Source: Rheinheimera sp. A13L
Lineage (GTDB): Bacteria; Pseudomonadota; Gammaproteobacteria; Enterobacterales; Alteromonadaceae
Assembly: GCF_000217935.1 (NCBI RefSeq)
Contig: NZ_AFHI01000010.1
Location: 1-64,000 of the forward strand
DNA: 64,000 bases
Reading direction: 5' to 3'
This document shows positions 56,025 through 64,000 of the stretch, piece by piece (within the stretch, counting starts at the first letter, position 1; the number at the start of each line of letters is the position of its first letter). The notes beneath the pieces were generated by a model. That model was not told the origin of the DNA. It made no database searches and was given only the letters and a program-made list of their open reading frames with translations. The translations under genes were made by a program, and so were the position numbers.

Positions 56025-56468
56025 ATGTCAGCTACGTTTTCGACACTCAAAGCGGGGATGCAGTACAGCCGTGACTGGCCTGTGGTACCTCAATTAAATG
56101 CAGTTTTTCCGGAAAACAAAATTATCCGCATGACAGTATTTGCGCAAAAAACATTGCCTGTCATCGCAGTGTTGGGTGCAGTTGTGCAGTTTAACCAGCT
56201 TGGCTCAAGCCAATTGCCGCTGATCCTGACCATGATGCTGTTTATTTTATCTATGCCGTTTCAGGGCTGGTATTGGCTGGGAAAAAGAGCGCAAACTGAA
56301 TTGCCGCCTGGCCTGAGTAGCTGGTATGGTGAAATTAAACAGAAGATGCAGGCGCAGGGGCTACAAACCCAAAACCCACAACACAAATTGCGTTATGCAG
56401 ATTTGGCGTTGCTGCTCAAACAGGCTTTTGGGCAACTGGATAAGACCTTTCTTCGCGACTGGCTGTAA
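56025..56468 (+). CDS. yfbV: YfbV (UPF0208) inner-membrane protein
   Basis: 147 residues from ATG 56025, with GAGGAG eight bases upstream; the earlier GTG at 56016 lies inside that ribosome site. Two membrane helices (about 44-62 and 68-85) in the UPF0208 pattern (LKAGMQYSRDWPVVPQLNAVFPENKIIRMT at residues 8-37). In E. coli it helps separate the Ter and Left macrodomains. Function at the molecular level uncertain. Confidence 0.88.
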   Translation: MSATFSTLKAGMQYSRDWPVVPQLNAVFPENKIIRMTVFAQKTLPVIAVLGAVVQFNQLGSSQLPLILTMMLFILSMPFQGWYWLGKRAQTELPPGLSSWYGEIKQKMQAQGLQTQNPQHKLRYADLALLLKQAFGQLDKTFLRDWL

Positions 56469-56482
56469 GCCAGTCGTCCTCT

Positions 56483-57103
56483 TTATTTTTCGGACAAATA
56501 AATTCGCCGAGAATAGGTATAGACCCACTCTGGTTTGTAAATGACCAGCAGGGTCATCGCCATGCCATTAAGCAAAGCTTCCGGCAAAGCCGCCAGTGGA
56601 ATAAAAATTAAGTAACTGTCGTAGAGTTGATGCGCACTGTACTGATCCGCGTGATACCAGGCTTGCAGCAGCATAAATACTACCAGAGCCAAAGCGCTGT
56701 TTAAAAAAGCCGCAACAAATAAATAGACAAACAAGTGTCGCTTCAAATAATAAAAACAGAGCAGGTAAACAGCATAATTCAGCGCCAGTACCAACCAGCC
56801 AGAGGCTAAAGCCCAAAGCAATTGATCCAGGCTTTGGGTGTTCATCAGCCATTGCAGCGCCATCACCAGCACAAACAGCAGGCAGCTTAAGCGCAAACCA
56901 AACAACAACACCAAAGTGGTCAGTGCCAGAAAATGAATGGATAAGGCATCCAGTACAGCGGCGTCGGTTTGCCATAACAAAGCAAGCACGCAAACACTGG
57001 CCCCGGCTACAGGCCAGGGCACTGCTTTATGCGGCAATTCGCGCCAGAAGTCGCGGTTGAGTACCAAGCCCGCAAACAACAGCAGGCAAAATGCCGCCAG
57101 CAT
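56483..57103 (-). CDS. CbiM-like energy-coupling-factor permease component
   Basis: 206 residues, about six hydrophobic helices. The C-terminus (PEALLNGMAMTLLVIYKPEWV) is the conserved CbiM-family end and the N-terminal half has IHFLALTTLVLLFGL. Such stand-alone proteins are annotated as ECF transporter permeases, but no ATPase or cobalt-specific partner gene is nearby, so the substrate is unknown. Follows xthA by 3 bp on the same strand. Confidence 0.72.
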   Translation of the reverse strand: MLAAFCLLLFAGLVLNRDFWRELPHKAVPWPVAGASVCVLALLWQTDAAVLDALSIHFLALTTLVLLFGLRLSCLLFVLVMALQWLMNTQSLDQLLWALASGWLVLALNYAVYLLCFYYLKRHLFVYLFVAAFLNSALALVVFMLLQAWYHADQYSAHQLYDSYLIFIPLAALPEALLNGMAMTLLVIYKPEWVYTYSRRIYLSEK

Positions 57104-57106
57104 CAG

Positions 57107-57919
57107 TTAGCTCAGATCAAAAGTAGACCAGACAGGTGCATGATCAGAAGGACGCTCTGAGGCTCGCAGTTCATAATCTACGTCACTTTCTGTACACAAA
57201 GCGGCTAAAGGTGGAGTCGCCATTACCACATCAATACGCAGGCCTCTGTTGTCATCAAAACCTTTAGAACGGTAATCAAACCAGCTGTATTTTTCGGTTG
57301 CATCCGGATGCAAAGCACGGAAGGTATCTATTAAACCCCAGCCTTTTAATGTTGCCAGCATTTCACGTTCTTCCGGTAAAAATGAACATTTCCCTTCTTT
57401 TAACCATCGTTTGGCATTGGCTGCACCTATGCCTATATCCAGATCTTCAGGGGAAATATTAATGTCACCAATGACGGCGACATAATCATCCGGGCTGTGG
57501 TGGTTGATTAAATACTGCTGCAGGTCGGCATAAAATTTCTGTTTGGCCGGGAATTTAGTTTCATGACTGCGGTTTTCACCTTGCGGGAAATAGCCGTTTA
57601 ATAAGGTCAGGGTTTTACCATTGTCCAGCGCAAAAGTACCAATCAGCATACGACGCTGGGCATCAGGAGCATCTGTTGGGAAGCCGTACAACATCGACAG
57701 TGCTGGTTTTTTACTTAGAATAGCCACACCGTAATGGCCTTTTTGACCAAAATAATACAAGTGGTAGCCAAACTTCTGCATATCTTCCAGTGGAAATTCA
57801 TCATCATGCACTTTAATTTCCTGCAAGCCGACAAAATCAGGGGAATGTTTGGCCAGTAAGGCTTCGATTTGATGAGGTCTGGCGCGTAAGCCATTTATAT
57901 TAAAAGAGATAATTTTCAT
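57107..57919 (-). CDS. xthA: Exodeoxyribonuclease III / AP endonuclease
   Basis: 270 residues from ATG 57919. Endonuclease/exonuclease/phosphatase fold: [17 protein letters not shown] (metal-binding Glu), [13 protein letters not shown], and the catalytic SDHAPVW. Cleaves AP sites and degrades one strand of duplex DNA in base-excision repair. The frame is open to a GTG at 57937 but the family starts at [10 protein letters not shown]. Confidence 0.95.
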   Translation of the reverse strand: MKIISFNINGLRARPHQIEALLAKHSPDFVGLQEIKVHDDEFPLEDMQKFGYHLYYFGQKGHYGVAILSKKPALSMLYGFPTDAPDAQRRMLIGTFALDNGKTLTLLNGYFPQGENRSHETKFPAKQKFYADLQQYLINHHSPDDYVAVIGDINISPEDLDIGIGAANAKRWLKEGKCSFLPEEREMLATLKGWGLIDTFRALHPDATEKYSWFDYRSKGFDDNRGLRIDVVMATPPLAALCTESDVDYELRASERPSDHAPVWSTFDLS

Positions 57920-57987
57920 GATGATGCTCTGGTCCACATAAGAGTAATAGCCTTTGAGCTCTATACTAGCATTTTGTCTGCCCTGAC

Positions 57988-58746
57988 GTGAACCGCTGCT
58001 TGCTCAGTCAGCCGACAAACTTTAAGCTATGCCTTTGCTTTGATGAGTCTGATGCTGTGAGTTCTGAGTTACCTGCCTATCAGTTAAAGTTTTCCGCCAG
58101 AAGACGTAGTGTTCAACTGAAAATTCAGTCAGGACAGCTATGGGTGTCTGCACCAACAGGCTGCGATCTGCAATTTATTCAGCAGCTTATACAGCAAAAA
58201 AAGGACTGGATTGATAAACACCTGAGTCAACAGCAACACACTACTGAACCCGGCTGGCTGGCGCAGCGACAAATTCCTTTATTCGACGATAAACTAAAGC
58301 TCAAAATTGTACAGGATACAGTCAACCAGTTTAGTCTGGACGGCGACTGTTTATGGCTGCAGTTATCAAGCCGAAACAAAAACCAAAGCCAGAGCAAATG
58401 GATAGAAAAGCTGGTAACCGAATTTTATCTGCAGCAGGCGAAGCTCTGGTTTGAGCAGGAAGTGCAACTTCGGCAGCAACAGATGTCGCTTTCCAGCCGC
58501 GAAGTGCGGGTGTGTAATTTCAAAGCCAAGTGGGGCAGTTGTGACTCATCCGGTGTACTGAGTTTTAACTGGCGCTTACTGATGGCTCCTGTGTGGGTGG
58601 CTCAGTATGTGGTGGTGCATGAACTGGCACATTTGGTCCATATGAATCACAGCAAAAGTTTTTGGGCTTTAGTCAGTCAGTTTAATCAGGACGCTGCCAA
58701 AGCACGGCTTTGGTTAAAACAAAATCAGCACTGGATGCAGTTGTAG
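57988..58746 (+). CDS. DUF45/YgjP-like zinc metallohydrolase
   Basis: Up to 252 residues. The C-terminal zinc site is [19 protein letters not shown] (HExxH plus a later His); [21 protein letters not shown] is a conserved family block. Homology begins at [20 protein letters not shown], so the true start may be the GTG at 58057 (229 residues) rather than the GTG at 57988; neither has a strong ribosome site. A TATACT -10-like box at 57962 would give a short leader. Cellular role unknown. A small frame of 19-nt spacing separates it from divergent xthA (69 bp). Confidence 0.8.
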   Translation: MNRCLLSQPTNFKLCLCFDESDAVSSELPAYQLKFSARRRSVQLKIQSGQLWVSAPTGCDLQFIQQLIQQKKDWIDKHLSQQQHTTEPGWLAQRQIPLFDDKLKLKIVQDTVNQFSLDGDCLWLQLSSRNKNQSQSKWIEKLVTEFYLQQAKLWFEQEVQLRQQQMSLSSREVRVCNFKAKWGSCDSSGVLSFNWRLLMAPVWVAQYVVVHELAHLVHMNHSKSFWALVSQFNQDAAKARLWLKQNQHWMQL

Positions 58747-59070
58747 TTTTCCAATCACCGCAGTTTGAACCAAAGTGATGTACCAGAAAAAAAGAAAGCC
58801 GACCCATAAGGCCGGCAAAGTTTACATCTTGGGAGAATAGAAAGGATGATTCACTAAGTCAGACTCTGGTCGTTGCAAAAGATTCCATTTTATTTTTGTT
58901 TTTTTGATCTCTGTGCTTTTCTTTGCAGTTTGTTGGGGTTAAAGCGCAACAGATGCTTTCCAGCGGGCGGTGTTTTCTGTTTTAATTCGCAGCAACCTCA
59001 CTTGGACAGTGAAACTAATCAACAGCAAATTGGCCAGTCAGAGCCGATATTTTCTTTTCAGGACCACAAC
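58747..59070 (+). other. Intergenic region upstream of deoC
   Basis: 324 bp with no credible gene. A short inverted repeat (AAAGCCGAC ... GGCCGGCAAAG, 58794-58819) follows the DUF45 gene without a T-run. The open frame that crosses this stretch into deoC is low-complexity and unlike any DeoC N-terminus. No CytR/DeoR-type operator was recognised. Confidence 0.5.
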
Positions 59071-59805
59071 ATGACGAATCCTCTGCGTATACAACAGCTA
59101 ATGAAGCTGGTCGATTTAACCCGTTTAACGGATCAGGATAACGCTGACGCTATGCAGCAATGGCTGGAACAGGATTTAGCCCATGCAGTAATTCTGCCTG
59201 CTGCTGTCTGTGTCTACCCGGCTTATCTGGCGCAGGTGAAAAGCTTTTTGCAGCAGCGCCAGTTTTCAGTACAGCTGGCTACTGTAGTGAATTTCCCGAC
59301 CGGGGCTTTGCCTTTACCAGAAGTGCTGGAGCAAATTCGACAGGCCTTAGCTGCTGGTGCTGATGAAATTGACTGTGTTTTGCCTTACCAAACTTTGTTG
59401 TCTGGCCAGACAGAGCAGGTTCGACAGTTTTTAGCTGAGGTTCGAAAAGCCACGGCAGGTGTTTGTTTAAAAATCATTATTGAATCTGGCGAGTTATTGA
59501 CCTGCCAGCAAATCAGCAAAGCCACTGAGCTGGTGGTGCAGTCGGGCGCCGATTTTGTCAAAACATCGACAGGTAAAGTCAAAGTGGGCGTCACTGAAGA
59601 AGCGGCCCGTATTGTGTTGGCTGTGATTGCCGCTTCTGATCGTCCTGTTGGTTTCAAAGCCTCTGGTGGTGTGCGTTCAGTGGAGTTTGCATTAAAGCTG
59701 GTGGGGTTATTCGAAGAGCTTACAGGTCACCTGGCCACTCCTGAGTTTATGCGTTTAGGCGCAAGTGCGTTGCTGAATGATTTAAGCCAACAACTGGATT
59801 ATTAA
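59071..59805 (+). CDS. deoC: Deoxyribose-phosphate aldolase
   Basis: Cleaves 2-deoxyribose 5-phosphate to acetaldehyde and glyceraldehyde 3-phosphate. 244 residues from ATG 59071, with CAGGA nine bases upstream. The Schiff-base lysine is Lys164 in FVKTSTG; Asp101 (DEIDCVLPY) and Lys134 also match. Stands alone, without deoA, deoB or deoD, so regulation is likely separate from a deo operon. Its terminator overlaps the convergent REC-TPR gene's end. Confidence 0.93.
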   Translation: MTNPLRIQQLMKLVDLTRLTDQDNADAMQQWLEQDLAHAVILPAAVCVYPAYLAQVKSFLQQRQFSVQLATVVNFPTGALPLPEVLEQIRQALAAGADEIDCVLPYQTLLSGQTEQVRQFLAEVRKATAGVCLKIIIESGELLTCQQISKATELVVQSGADFVKTSTGKVKVGVTEEAARIVLAVIAASDRPVGFKASGGVRSVEFALKLVGLFEELTGHLATPEFMRLGASALLNDLSQQLDY

Positions 59806-59819
59806 AATTGGTTTGATTG

Positions 59820-59857
59820 CAGCCGCGGAAAGGCTATTTAGCGGCTGTAACGTTTTT
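59820..59857 (+). terminator. Terminator of deoC, overlapping the end of a convergent gene
   Basis: GCAGCCGC / GCGGCTGT stem, 14-base loop, then AACGTTTTT. It lies across the stop codon of the minus-strand response-regulator gene. Confidence 0.65.
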
Positions 59858-61526
59858 CTTCTTTGAGTTTATTAAACTGCAGCAATAATTCCTGATGGCG
59901 CACTCTGTGGTGTTCCGGCAGTGGCATATTGTCGACAATTCTGAAGGTCTTACGGCACTTTTCCGCCAGCTCGAGCGGTTTTTTCCGTTTTGGGTCTGCC
60001 ATCATCTGTATGGCAGTCTGAATATAGTTCAGCGCGCTGCCTGTGTTCATTGGAGCAACTTCCAGGGCTTGTTCAAAACGGATCAACGCCTGTTCGTAAT
60101 TACTTTCTTTGTAGAACTGAATACCTTGTTTATTGAGTTCGTTAAAGCTGGCCTGACGGCTTAATGAACGGCTTTGTTGTTCACTGAATAATTTTTCCAG
60201 TATAGGGTCAATGGCACCGGACAAGTTTTGTAGTTTCTCCACCAGTGCTGATGCCTGTTCAAACTCACCAATCTGGTTTAGCAGCAGCACCGCATCTGCT
60301 GCACAGTGCGGTATAGGTGGCATTTCGTCTGGTTTTTCCGGATCGATCTCAGGGTTCATTTGAGCGGCGACGCGATCAGAGACTGTGGCGAAGGTTTTTT
60401 TCGCCAGATACTGCTGACCACTTAAAGACTCCAGACGGGCCTGACATAAGGTTTCAAACAAATCAAAATCAAAGTCACGAATAACTGTATCTTCACGTTT
60501 CGCTCTGTGAATAGCCATCAGGGCTTCCTGCTGGTATTTATTACGCTGATTCAACTCTTCAGAGCGGGAAGCAGCGTCTATTACAGTGCGGATATAGTTC
60601 AGCAAATGCACCACTTCCTGACGGGCAGAACGTCTGGTAATTTCGTAAATTTGTTTGCTGGCTTGCACCAGATTGGCCAAATCGTCCATTTCTCTGGCGA
60701 TGTCCATCAACAAATTTTGTCGGCTGACAGAAAACGGAGAAATAACAATGGCTTGAGTGATTACCACCATGGCTTCTTCCATCAAACCCTGAGCAATTAA
60801 GTTGCGGGCTTTCAGATCATAAGCTTCGGAAAAATACCTGTTGGTATCAATAGCCTCGTCACAAAGCTCTAAACTTTCCTCATAACGCTCCTGCTCAAAA
60901 CACAAACGGGCTTGCAGCAATAAAGCCCAGTTCGTGCGGCTAAAAGCCAGAGTTTCTGACAGCAGAGCTTCAGCTTCCTGATACTGTTTTAGTTTTAAAT
61001 GAGTTTCAGCCTGAATACGGCCGCACAACGAATGATAACGACTTGCTTGTTCACGTTCCTGTTTACAGGCTTCGATCACCAGTTCAGGCTGTTCATCAAA
61101 CATGGCCTGATAAATAGGCGCAAGTTGCTTTTTCTTATTCTGAATTTTAACCAGACGGGTGCGTAATACACTTTGTGAAAAAGGTTTGATAATGTAGTCG
61201 TCAGGTTCTGCTTCAACAGCACCCACCACCATAGGCACCTGATTTTCTCCTGTGACCAGCATATAAACAGCAGCAGGGTGCAGCAGTTTTTTCTCGCGTA
61301 AATCTTCTAATAACTGACGGCCGTTTTTGCCTGAACCTAGGTTGTAATCGACAAATAACACATCATAAGAGCCGTGCATGCATTTCCATAATGCCTGTTC
61401 ACCGGTTAGAACAAAGGCAATATTGGTCGCTCCCATCGAATACAGTATGCCTTTGAGCAATAACTGGAAGGGACGTTGGTCATCAACAATAAGGACTCGA
61501 AGATTTTCGAGAGTTTTGTACGACAT
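59838..61526 (-). CDS. Response regulator with TPR repeats (REC-TPR), orphan
   Basis: 562 residues. REC domain at 1-125 with acidic pocket Asp15/Asp16, phosphoacceptor Asp60 (LFVDYNLG), Thr92 and Lys114 (IIKPFS). The remainder (about 140-555) is helical with TPR-like repeats (ALIRFEQALEVAPMNTGSALNYIQTA). No DNA-binding or enzymatic output, so protein-protein signalling is likely. No kinase adjacent; ends within the deoC terminator. Confidence 0.85.
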   Translation of the reverse strand: MSYKTLENLRVLIVDDQRPFQLLLKGILYSMGATNIAFVLTGEQALWKCMHGSYDVLFVDYNLGSGKNGRQLLEDLREKKLLHPAAVYMLVTGENQVPMVVGAVEAEPDDYIIKPFSQSVLRTRLVKIQNKKKQLAPIYQAMFDEQPELVIEACKQEREQASRYHSLCGRIQAETHLKLKQYQEAEALLSETLAFSRTNWALLLQARLCFEQERYEESLELCDEAIDTNRYFSEAYDLKARNLIAQGLMEEAMVVITQAIVISPFSVSRQNLLMDIAREMDDLANLVQASKQIYEITRRSARQEVVHLLNYIRTVIDAASRSEELNQRNKYQQEALMAIHRAKREDTVIRDFDFDLFETLCQARLESLSGQQYLAKKTFATVSDRVAAQMNPEIDPEKPDEMPPIPHCAADAVLLLNQIGEFEQASALVEKLQNLSGAIDPILEKLFSEQQSRSLSRQASFNELNKQGIQFYKESNYEQALIRFEQALEVAPMNTGSALNYIQTAIQMMADPKRKKPLELAEKCRKTFRIVDNMPLPEHHRVRHQELLLQFNKLKEEKRYSR

Positions 61527-61629
61527 TCAGCAAACCTATCGATTCAATTATCGCAAGTGTTGATAATATGTTTGATTTTAGCAAGGAAAATTTAGAGACT
61601 TATTTTTGAACTGCAACGCAGGAAGAAAA

Positions 61630-61714
<85 letters not shown>

Positions 61715-61825
61715 ACAAGTGTGGAGCGCATCTTATCAAAAAACATTTTGATGTAAAGGAAATTACTCAACTTTTTTGTCTGACTGCCGATAAAGCAAAC
61801 AATATGATGTTTTTGTGCAGATTTT

Positions 61826-62284
61826 ATGCTGATAAATGAGTGGCAAACCGGTATCCGGTTAAATAAAGCAATACAGCAACAACAGTTCAGTGATTTTTCG
61901 CTGTGGCTGGCTTTTTTATCGCCTGCCGTAGATGAGTTTGCTCAGTTTTATACGCCGGATACAGAAAGTGCCAGATTCCAACCGGATCTGTATCAGCAAC
62001 TGGGTATACAGCAGGCCAGGCCTTTTAGTTTTCAACCACAAGACGAGCAACATTTAAAACAACAGGCCACCGCCTTTCAGCAAGGAGGGGCTGTTGCTCT
62101 GCGTTTAATGCATTCGTTGCAAGGCGCACCTTTGGTGATGGAAGACAATAAACATAAGCTGCCGGATGAGGTGAAATCAGGCTTAAGTTTGCATGCAAGA
62201 CGTCACTTAGTGCAGCAAAAACCAGAAATGATGCAGGCCGATCCTACTGCTTTGTATGAAATTTTAAATCAGCTGCATGGCTGA
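61826..62284 (+). CDS. Small protein of the VC2046/SO_2500 type, unknown function
   Basis: 152 residues, hydrophilic, with ATG 61826 about 110 bp beyond the tRNA. The N-terminus (LNKAIQQQQFSDFSLWLAFLSPAVDEFAQF) resembles a short gammaproteobacterial family of unknown function; I recall it as VC2046/SO_2500 but cannot check. No motif, signal or membrane segment. It converges on ychJ (8 bp). Confidence 0.6.
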   Translation: MLINEWQTGIRLNKAIQQQQFSDFSLWLAFLSPAVDEFAQFYTPDTESARFQPDLYQQLGIQQARPFSFQPQDEQHLKQQATAFQQGGAVALRLMHSLQGAPLVMEDNKHKLPDEVKSGLSLHARRHLVQQKPEMMQADPTALYEILNQLHG

Positions 62285-62291
62285 TGTTCAT

Positions 62292-62801
62292 TTAAATATT
62301 GTGTCGGCATTTCTTAAATTTAAGGCCACTGCCACAGGGACAAGGATCGTTACGGGATAACCGGACTACAGGATGTTCTGTTAATACGCCACTGCAATAC
62401 ACCCAGCGGCCTTGTTCCAGTTCAAAATCTGATACTTCATCCAGCAGTTCTAATTTATCACCTGCCAGATAAGAGGCAATAAAATGCACCTGGTTGCTTG
62501 TTAACTTTTGATTGGGTCCTTTGGATCCTGAAAGTATTTTTAGCCCAACAAAATGCACGGCTTTGGCGAAGTCAGCAATATCTGCTTCGCTGTGCAAGGC
62601 CCGGGCTTTAGAATGGTAAGTCTGTACTATATAGCTGTAACACAGCGGATTTTTATCATGATGGCAATAGGCACTGTAACGTGAACGCATCAGTTGTTCC
62701 GGGCTTTGCGCCACAGCCAGGTTAAAGATCAGGGGCTCACAACAGGCGTTAAAGGTATTACCTGAACCGCAATAACATGGAAAAGACAACACAACCGCCA
62801 C
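62292..62801 (-). CDS. ychJ: YchJ family protein with SEC-C motifs
   Basis: 169 residues from a GTG at 62801. Zinc-binding SEC-C motifs at both ends (CYCGSGNTFNACCEP near the start and CPCGSGLKFKKC at the end) flank the central YchJ domain. Function unknown; SEC-C motifs suggest binding to a protein partner such as the SecB-like site. Solitary. Confidence 0.9.
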   Translation of the reverse strand: MAVVLSFPCYCGSGNTFNACCEPLIFNLAVAQSPEQLMRSRYSAYCHHDKNPLCYSYIVQTYHSKARALHSEADIADFAKAVHFVGLKILSGSKGPNQKLTSNQVHFIASYLAGDKLELLDEVSDFELEQGRWVYCSGVLTEHPVVRLSRNDPCPCGSGLKFKKCRHNI

Positions 62802-62957
62802 TTTGTTTACTCACTCTGCTTCAGATACGTCACTAAAAGCCTGAATATACAGCTTCTATGAAATACATCAATTAATCACCTTTATCAGAGCCTAGTGTAA
62901 GCAAAATGGTTGCCAGGGCCAAGCCGGTTATTAGTTAGGTCCGGCTTCAGGCCTGTA

Positions 62958-63428
62958 TTAGTGGCTGACAGCAATACGCTGATTTATATTCTGAGACTGT
63001 GTTGTGTCATTGCTTAGCTGGTAAAAACAGGTTTGGTGTTGTTCTGCCAGTTGCTGATAATGCTGCAAAGAGCTTTCGCTGAACTGATCTTGCCATACCA
63101 CCACTGCGCTACACGTGCTGCTGCTTAAGGCGTCACTCAATACTGTATGAATATTGCTGATTTGTTTTTGCTGGATCACCAGTACTTTGGACATATCTAG
63201 ATCAAAACCACTAAAAGTCGATTTATCCGGTAACTGATTTGGTGCCAGTAACAGCACCCAGCCTGAATGTTGTTGATGCTGCTGAATAATAAACAGCAAT
63301 TCAGGCAAGGCCAGTTGACCAGCAGTCACCTGCAATTTTTGATAAAAAGCCGTTTGACCGGTTTTATGCTGTGACTGATTTGGGTTCAATGAAGAGTAGG
63401 TCTGAACTGCTTTATTTAAATTCAACAT
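62958..63428 (-). CDS. sulA: SulA-like SOS cell-division inhibitor
   Basis: 156 residues; the central part resembles SulA (GQLALPELLFIIQQHQQHSGWVLLL, LDMSKVLVIQQKQ, SAVVVWQDQFSE), which binds FtsZ and blocks septation after DNA damage. Sequence identity to the enterobacterial protein is low, so the call leans also on two LexA boxes 16 to 46 bp before the ATG. Followed by a gap of 156 bp from ychJ. Confidence 0.8.
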   Translation of the reverse strand: MLNLNKAVQTYSSLNPNQSQHKTGQTAFYQKLQVTAGQLALPELLFIIQQHQQHSGWVLLLAPNQLPDKSTFSGFDLDMSKVLVIQQKQISNIHTVLSDALSSSTCSAVVVWQDQFSESSLQHYQQLAEQHQTCFYQLSNDTTQSQNINQRIAVSH

Positions 63429-63443
63429 AGTGACGCTCCAGTA

Positions 63444-63474
63444 CTGTTTGTATTTACAGTGTATGGATATACAG
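63444..63474 (-). promoter_or_regulatory. Two overlapping LexA (SOS) boxes upstream of sulA
   Basis: CTGTTTGTATTTACAG at 63444-63459 fits CTG-N10-CAG exactly. Reading the other strand, CTGTATATCCATACAC at 63474-63459 is a second box with one mismatch in the last arm. They lie just before the sulA ATG at 63428, where repression would cover the promoter. Confidence 0.8.
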
Positions 63475-63553
63475 TAGTTTTCTGTTGTTTAAAAAGCAAG
63501 CTCTTTTTATAAAGTTTTTGGCGGTTTTTTACTCTTTTGAAAAAGGTGAATTG

Positions 63554-64000
63554 TTACCTATTGTTTTGTAACGTAATTTTTTCAAAGCGTTCTGCGGCTA
63601 ATTGCTGAGCCTGCTGTTGGTCCAGCACAGTTAAGTGTTTACACAGTACTGTACAGGCTTGTTCTGCTGTACTGTCCTGTTGTAAAGCTGCCAGAATAAA
63701 CCAGCTGTAGGCAAAAACTGCTGACTTAGGTACTCCAGCCCCTTTTAAGTAACAGTGGCCTAACTGAACCTGGGCCTGTAAATGACCAGCATAAGCTGCA
63801 CGACAATAAAAGGTAGCAGCCTGGTGTGTTTGTTGTTCTGATAAAGCAAGGGCCTGTTGAAACAACTGCTCTGCTTCTTGTTGATCTGTATGCAAAGTGT
63901 CGTTCTGAACAGTCAAAGCCGGGTCATTTTGCGGTAAGTACGACAGCATACTTCCTGGTGATTGCAACAAAACCTGCAGTAGCTGCTGATGTTCTTTCAA
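63554..64000 (-). CDS. Sel1-like repeat protein (partial, runs off the window)
   Basis: At least 148 residues; the frame starts at a TTG at the window edge with no ribosome site, so the real start probably lies outside. AAYAGHLQAQVQLGHCYLKGAGVPKSAVFAYSWFILAA is a Sel1-type TPR-like repeat (residues about 67-105). Sel1 proteins mediate protein-protein contacts; role unknown. It is upstream of, and on the same strand as, sulA. Confidence 0.65.
   Translation of the reverse strand: MKEHQQLLQVLLQSPGSMLSYLPQNDPALTVQNDTLHTDQQEAEQLFQQALALSEQQTHQAATFYCRAAYAGHLQAQVQLGHCYLKGAGVPKSAVFAYSWFILAALQQDSTAEQACTVLCKHLTVLDQQQAQQLAAERFEKITLQNNR

Noticed and set aside
59071-59100. N-terminally extended DeoC starting at 58873
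   Set aside because: The added 66 residues do not resemble any DeoC and the ATG at 59071 has a ribosome site and matches the family start.

Overview
The window looks like chromosome from a gammaproteobacterium of the Rheinheimera/Alishewanella type (between Alteromonadales and Chromatiales). This rests on gene content and order: the bepA-arsC-wrbA-DUF2069 run, DUF2066 followed by hda, dapA-bamC, yejL-yejM divergent from yejK, a complete arginine-succinyltransferase dihydrolase (astB), and many outer-membrane and secreted proteins. No rRNA, phage, integrase, transposase or CRISPR array is visible; one tRNA (Tyr, GUA) is present. Almost all the DNA is ordinary core chromosome, so the unusual signals lie in the non-coding stretches and in a few degenerate or orphan genes.

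Layout. 0-11 kb: an SDR reductase (yciK), a VolA/Pla-1-type lipase lipoprotein, sohB-tpm, an SLC1-type dicarboxylate symporter, a large Ig-like lipoprotein and astB. 11-19 kb: topA, an orphan histidine kinase with a membrane-anchored coiled-coil neighbour, cysB, metR, and the divergent pair queC/queE. 19-30 kb: envelope and quality-control genes (LON-domain protein, DUF2069, wrbA, arsC-like, bepA), a two-gene PQQ module (PQQ-dependent aldose dehydrogenase plus a PqqU/YncD-like TonB receptor), bcp, gcvR, and dapA-bamC. 30-38 kb: DUF2066-hda, pheST-ihfA, and a secreted subtilase. 38-47 kb: a photolyase/lipid-modification cluster (DUF523-DUF1722, phr, SnoaL-like, FAD oxidoreductase, DUF1365, Cfa-like methyltransferase), then a GAF-GAF-GGDEF-EAL protein. 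47-58 kb: CvfB-like, yaeQ, small membrane proteins, yejM/yejL/yejK, an M15 peptidase, dapE, a Spx/ArsC-like protein, a pseudo-EIIA protein, yfbV, a CbiM-like protein and xthA. 58-64 kb: a DUF45 metallopeptidase, deoC, a REC-TPR response regulator, tRNA-Tyr, ychJ, LexA-controlled sulA and a Sel1-repeat protein running off the edge.

Two dispersed repeat families stand out. Family A (three copies, about 175-200 bp, at 3.4, 5.5 and 29.6 kb) begins, every time, directly after the T-run of an unrelated intrinsic terminator and in the same orientation as the terminated gene. It contains two tandem copies of a small hairpin that displays a CANGGANG (CsrA/RsmA-like) core, then a long hairpin, and the stems show compensatory changes between copies. 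Family B (about 125 bp; tandem 2.3 copies at 10.9 kb, two inverted at 41.0 kb, one at 46.9 kb) is a hairpin repeat whose end supplies the stop codon of a neighbouring gene. Family A is my main candidate for an undescribed element. Other notable items are an EIIA-Glc-like protein whose phosphorylated histidine is aspartate, a recombination scar at the start of phr, a YejM homologue with a degenerate sulfatase-like domain, and the PQQ dehydrogenase/receptor pair.
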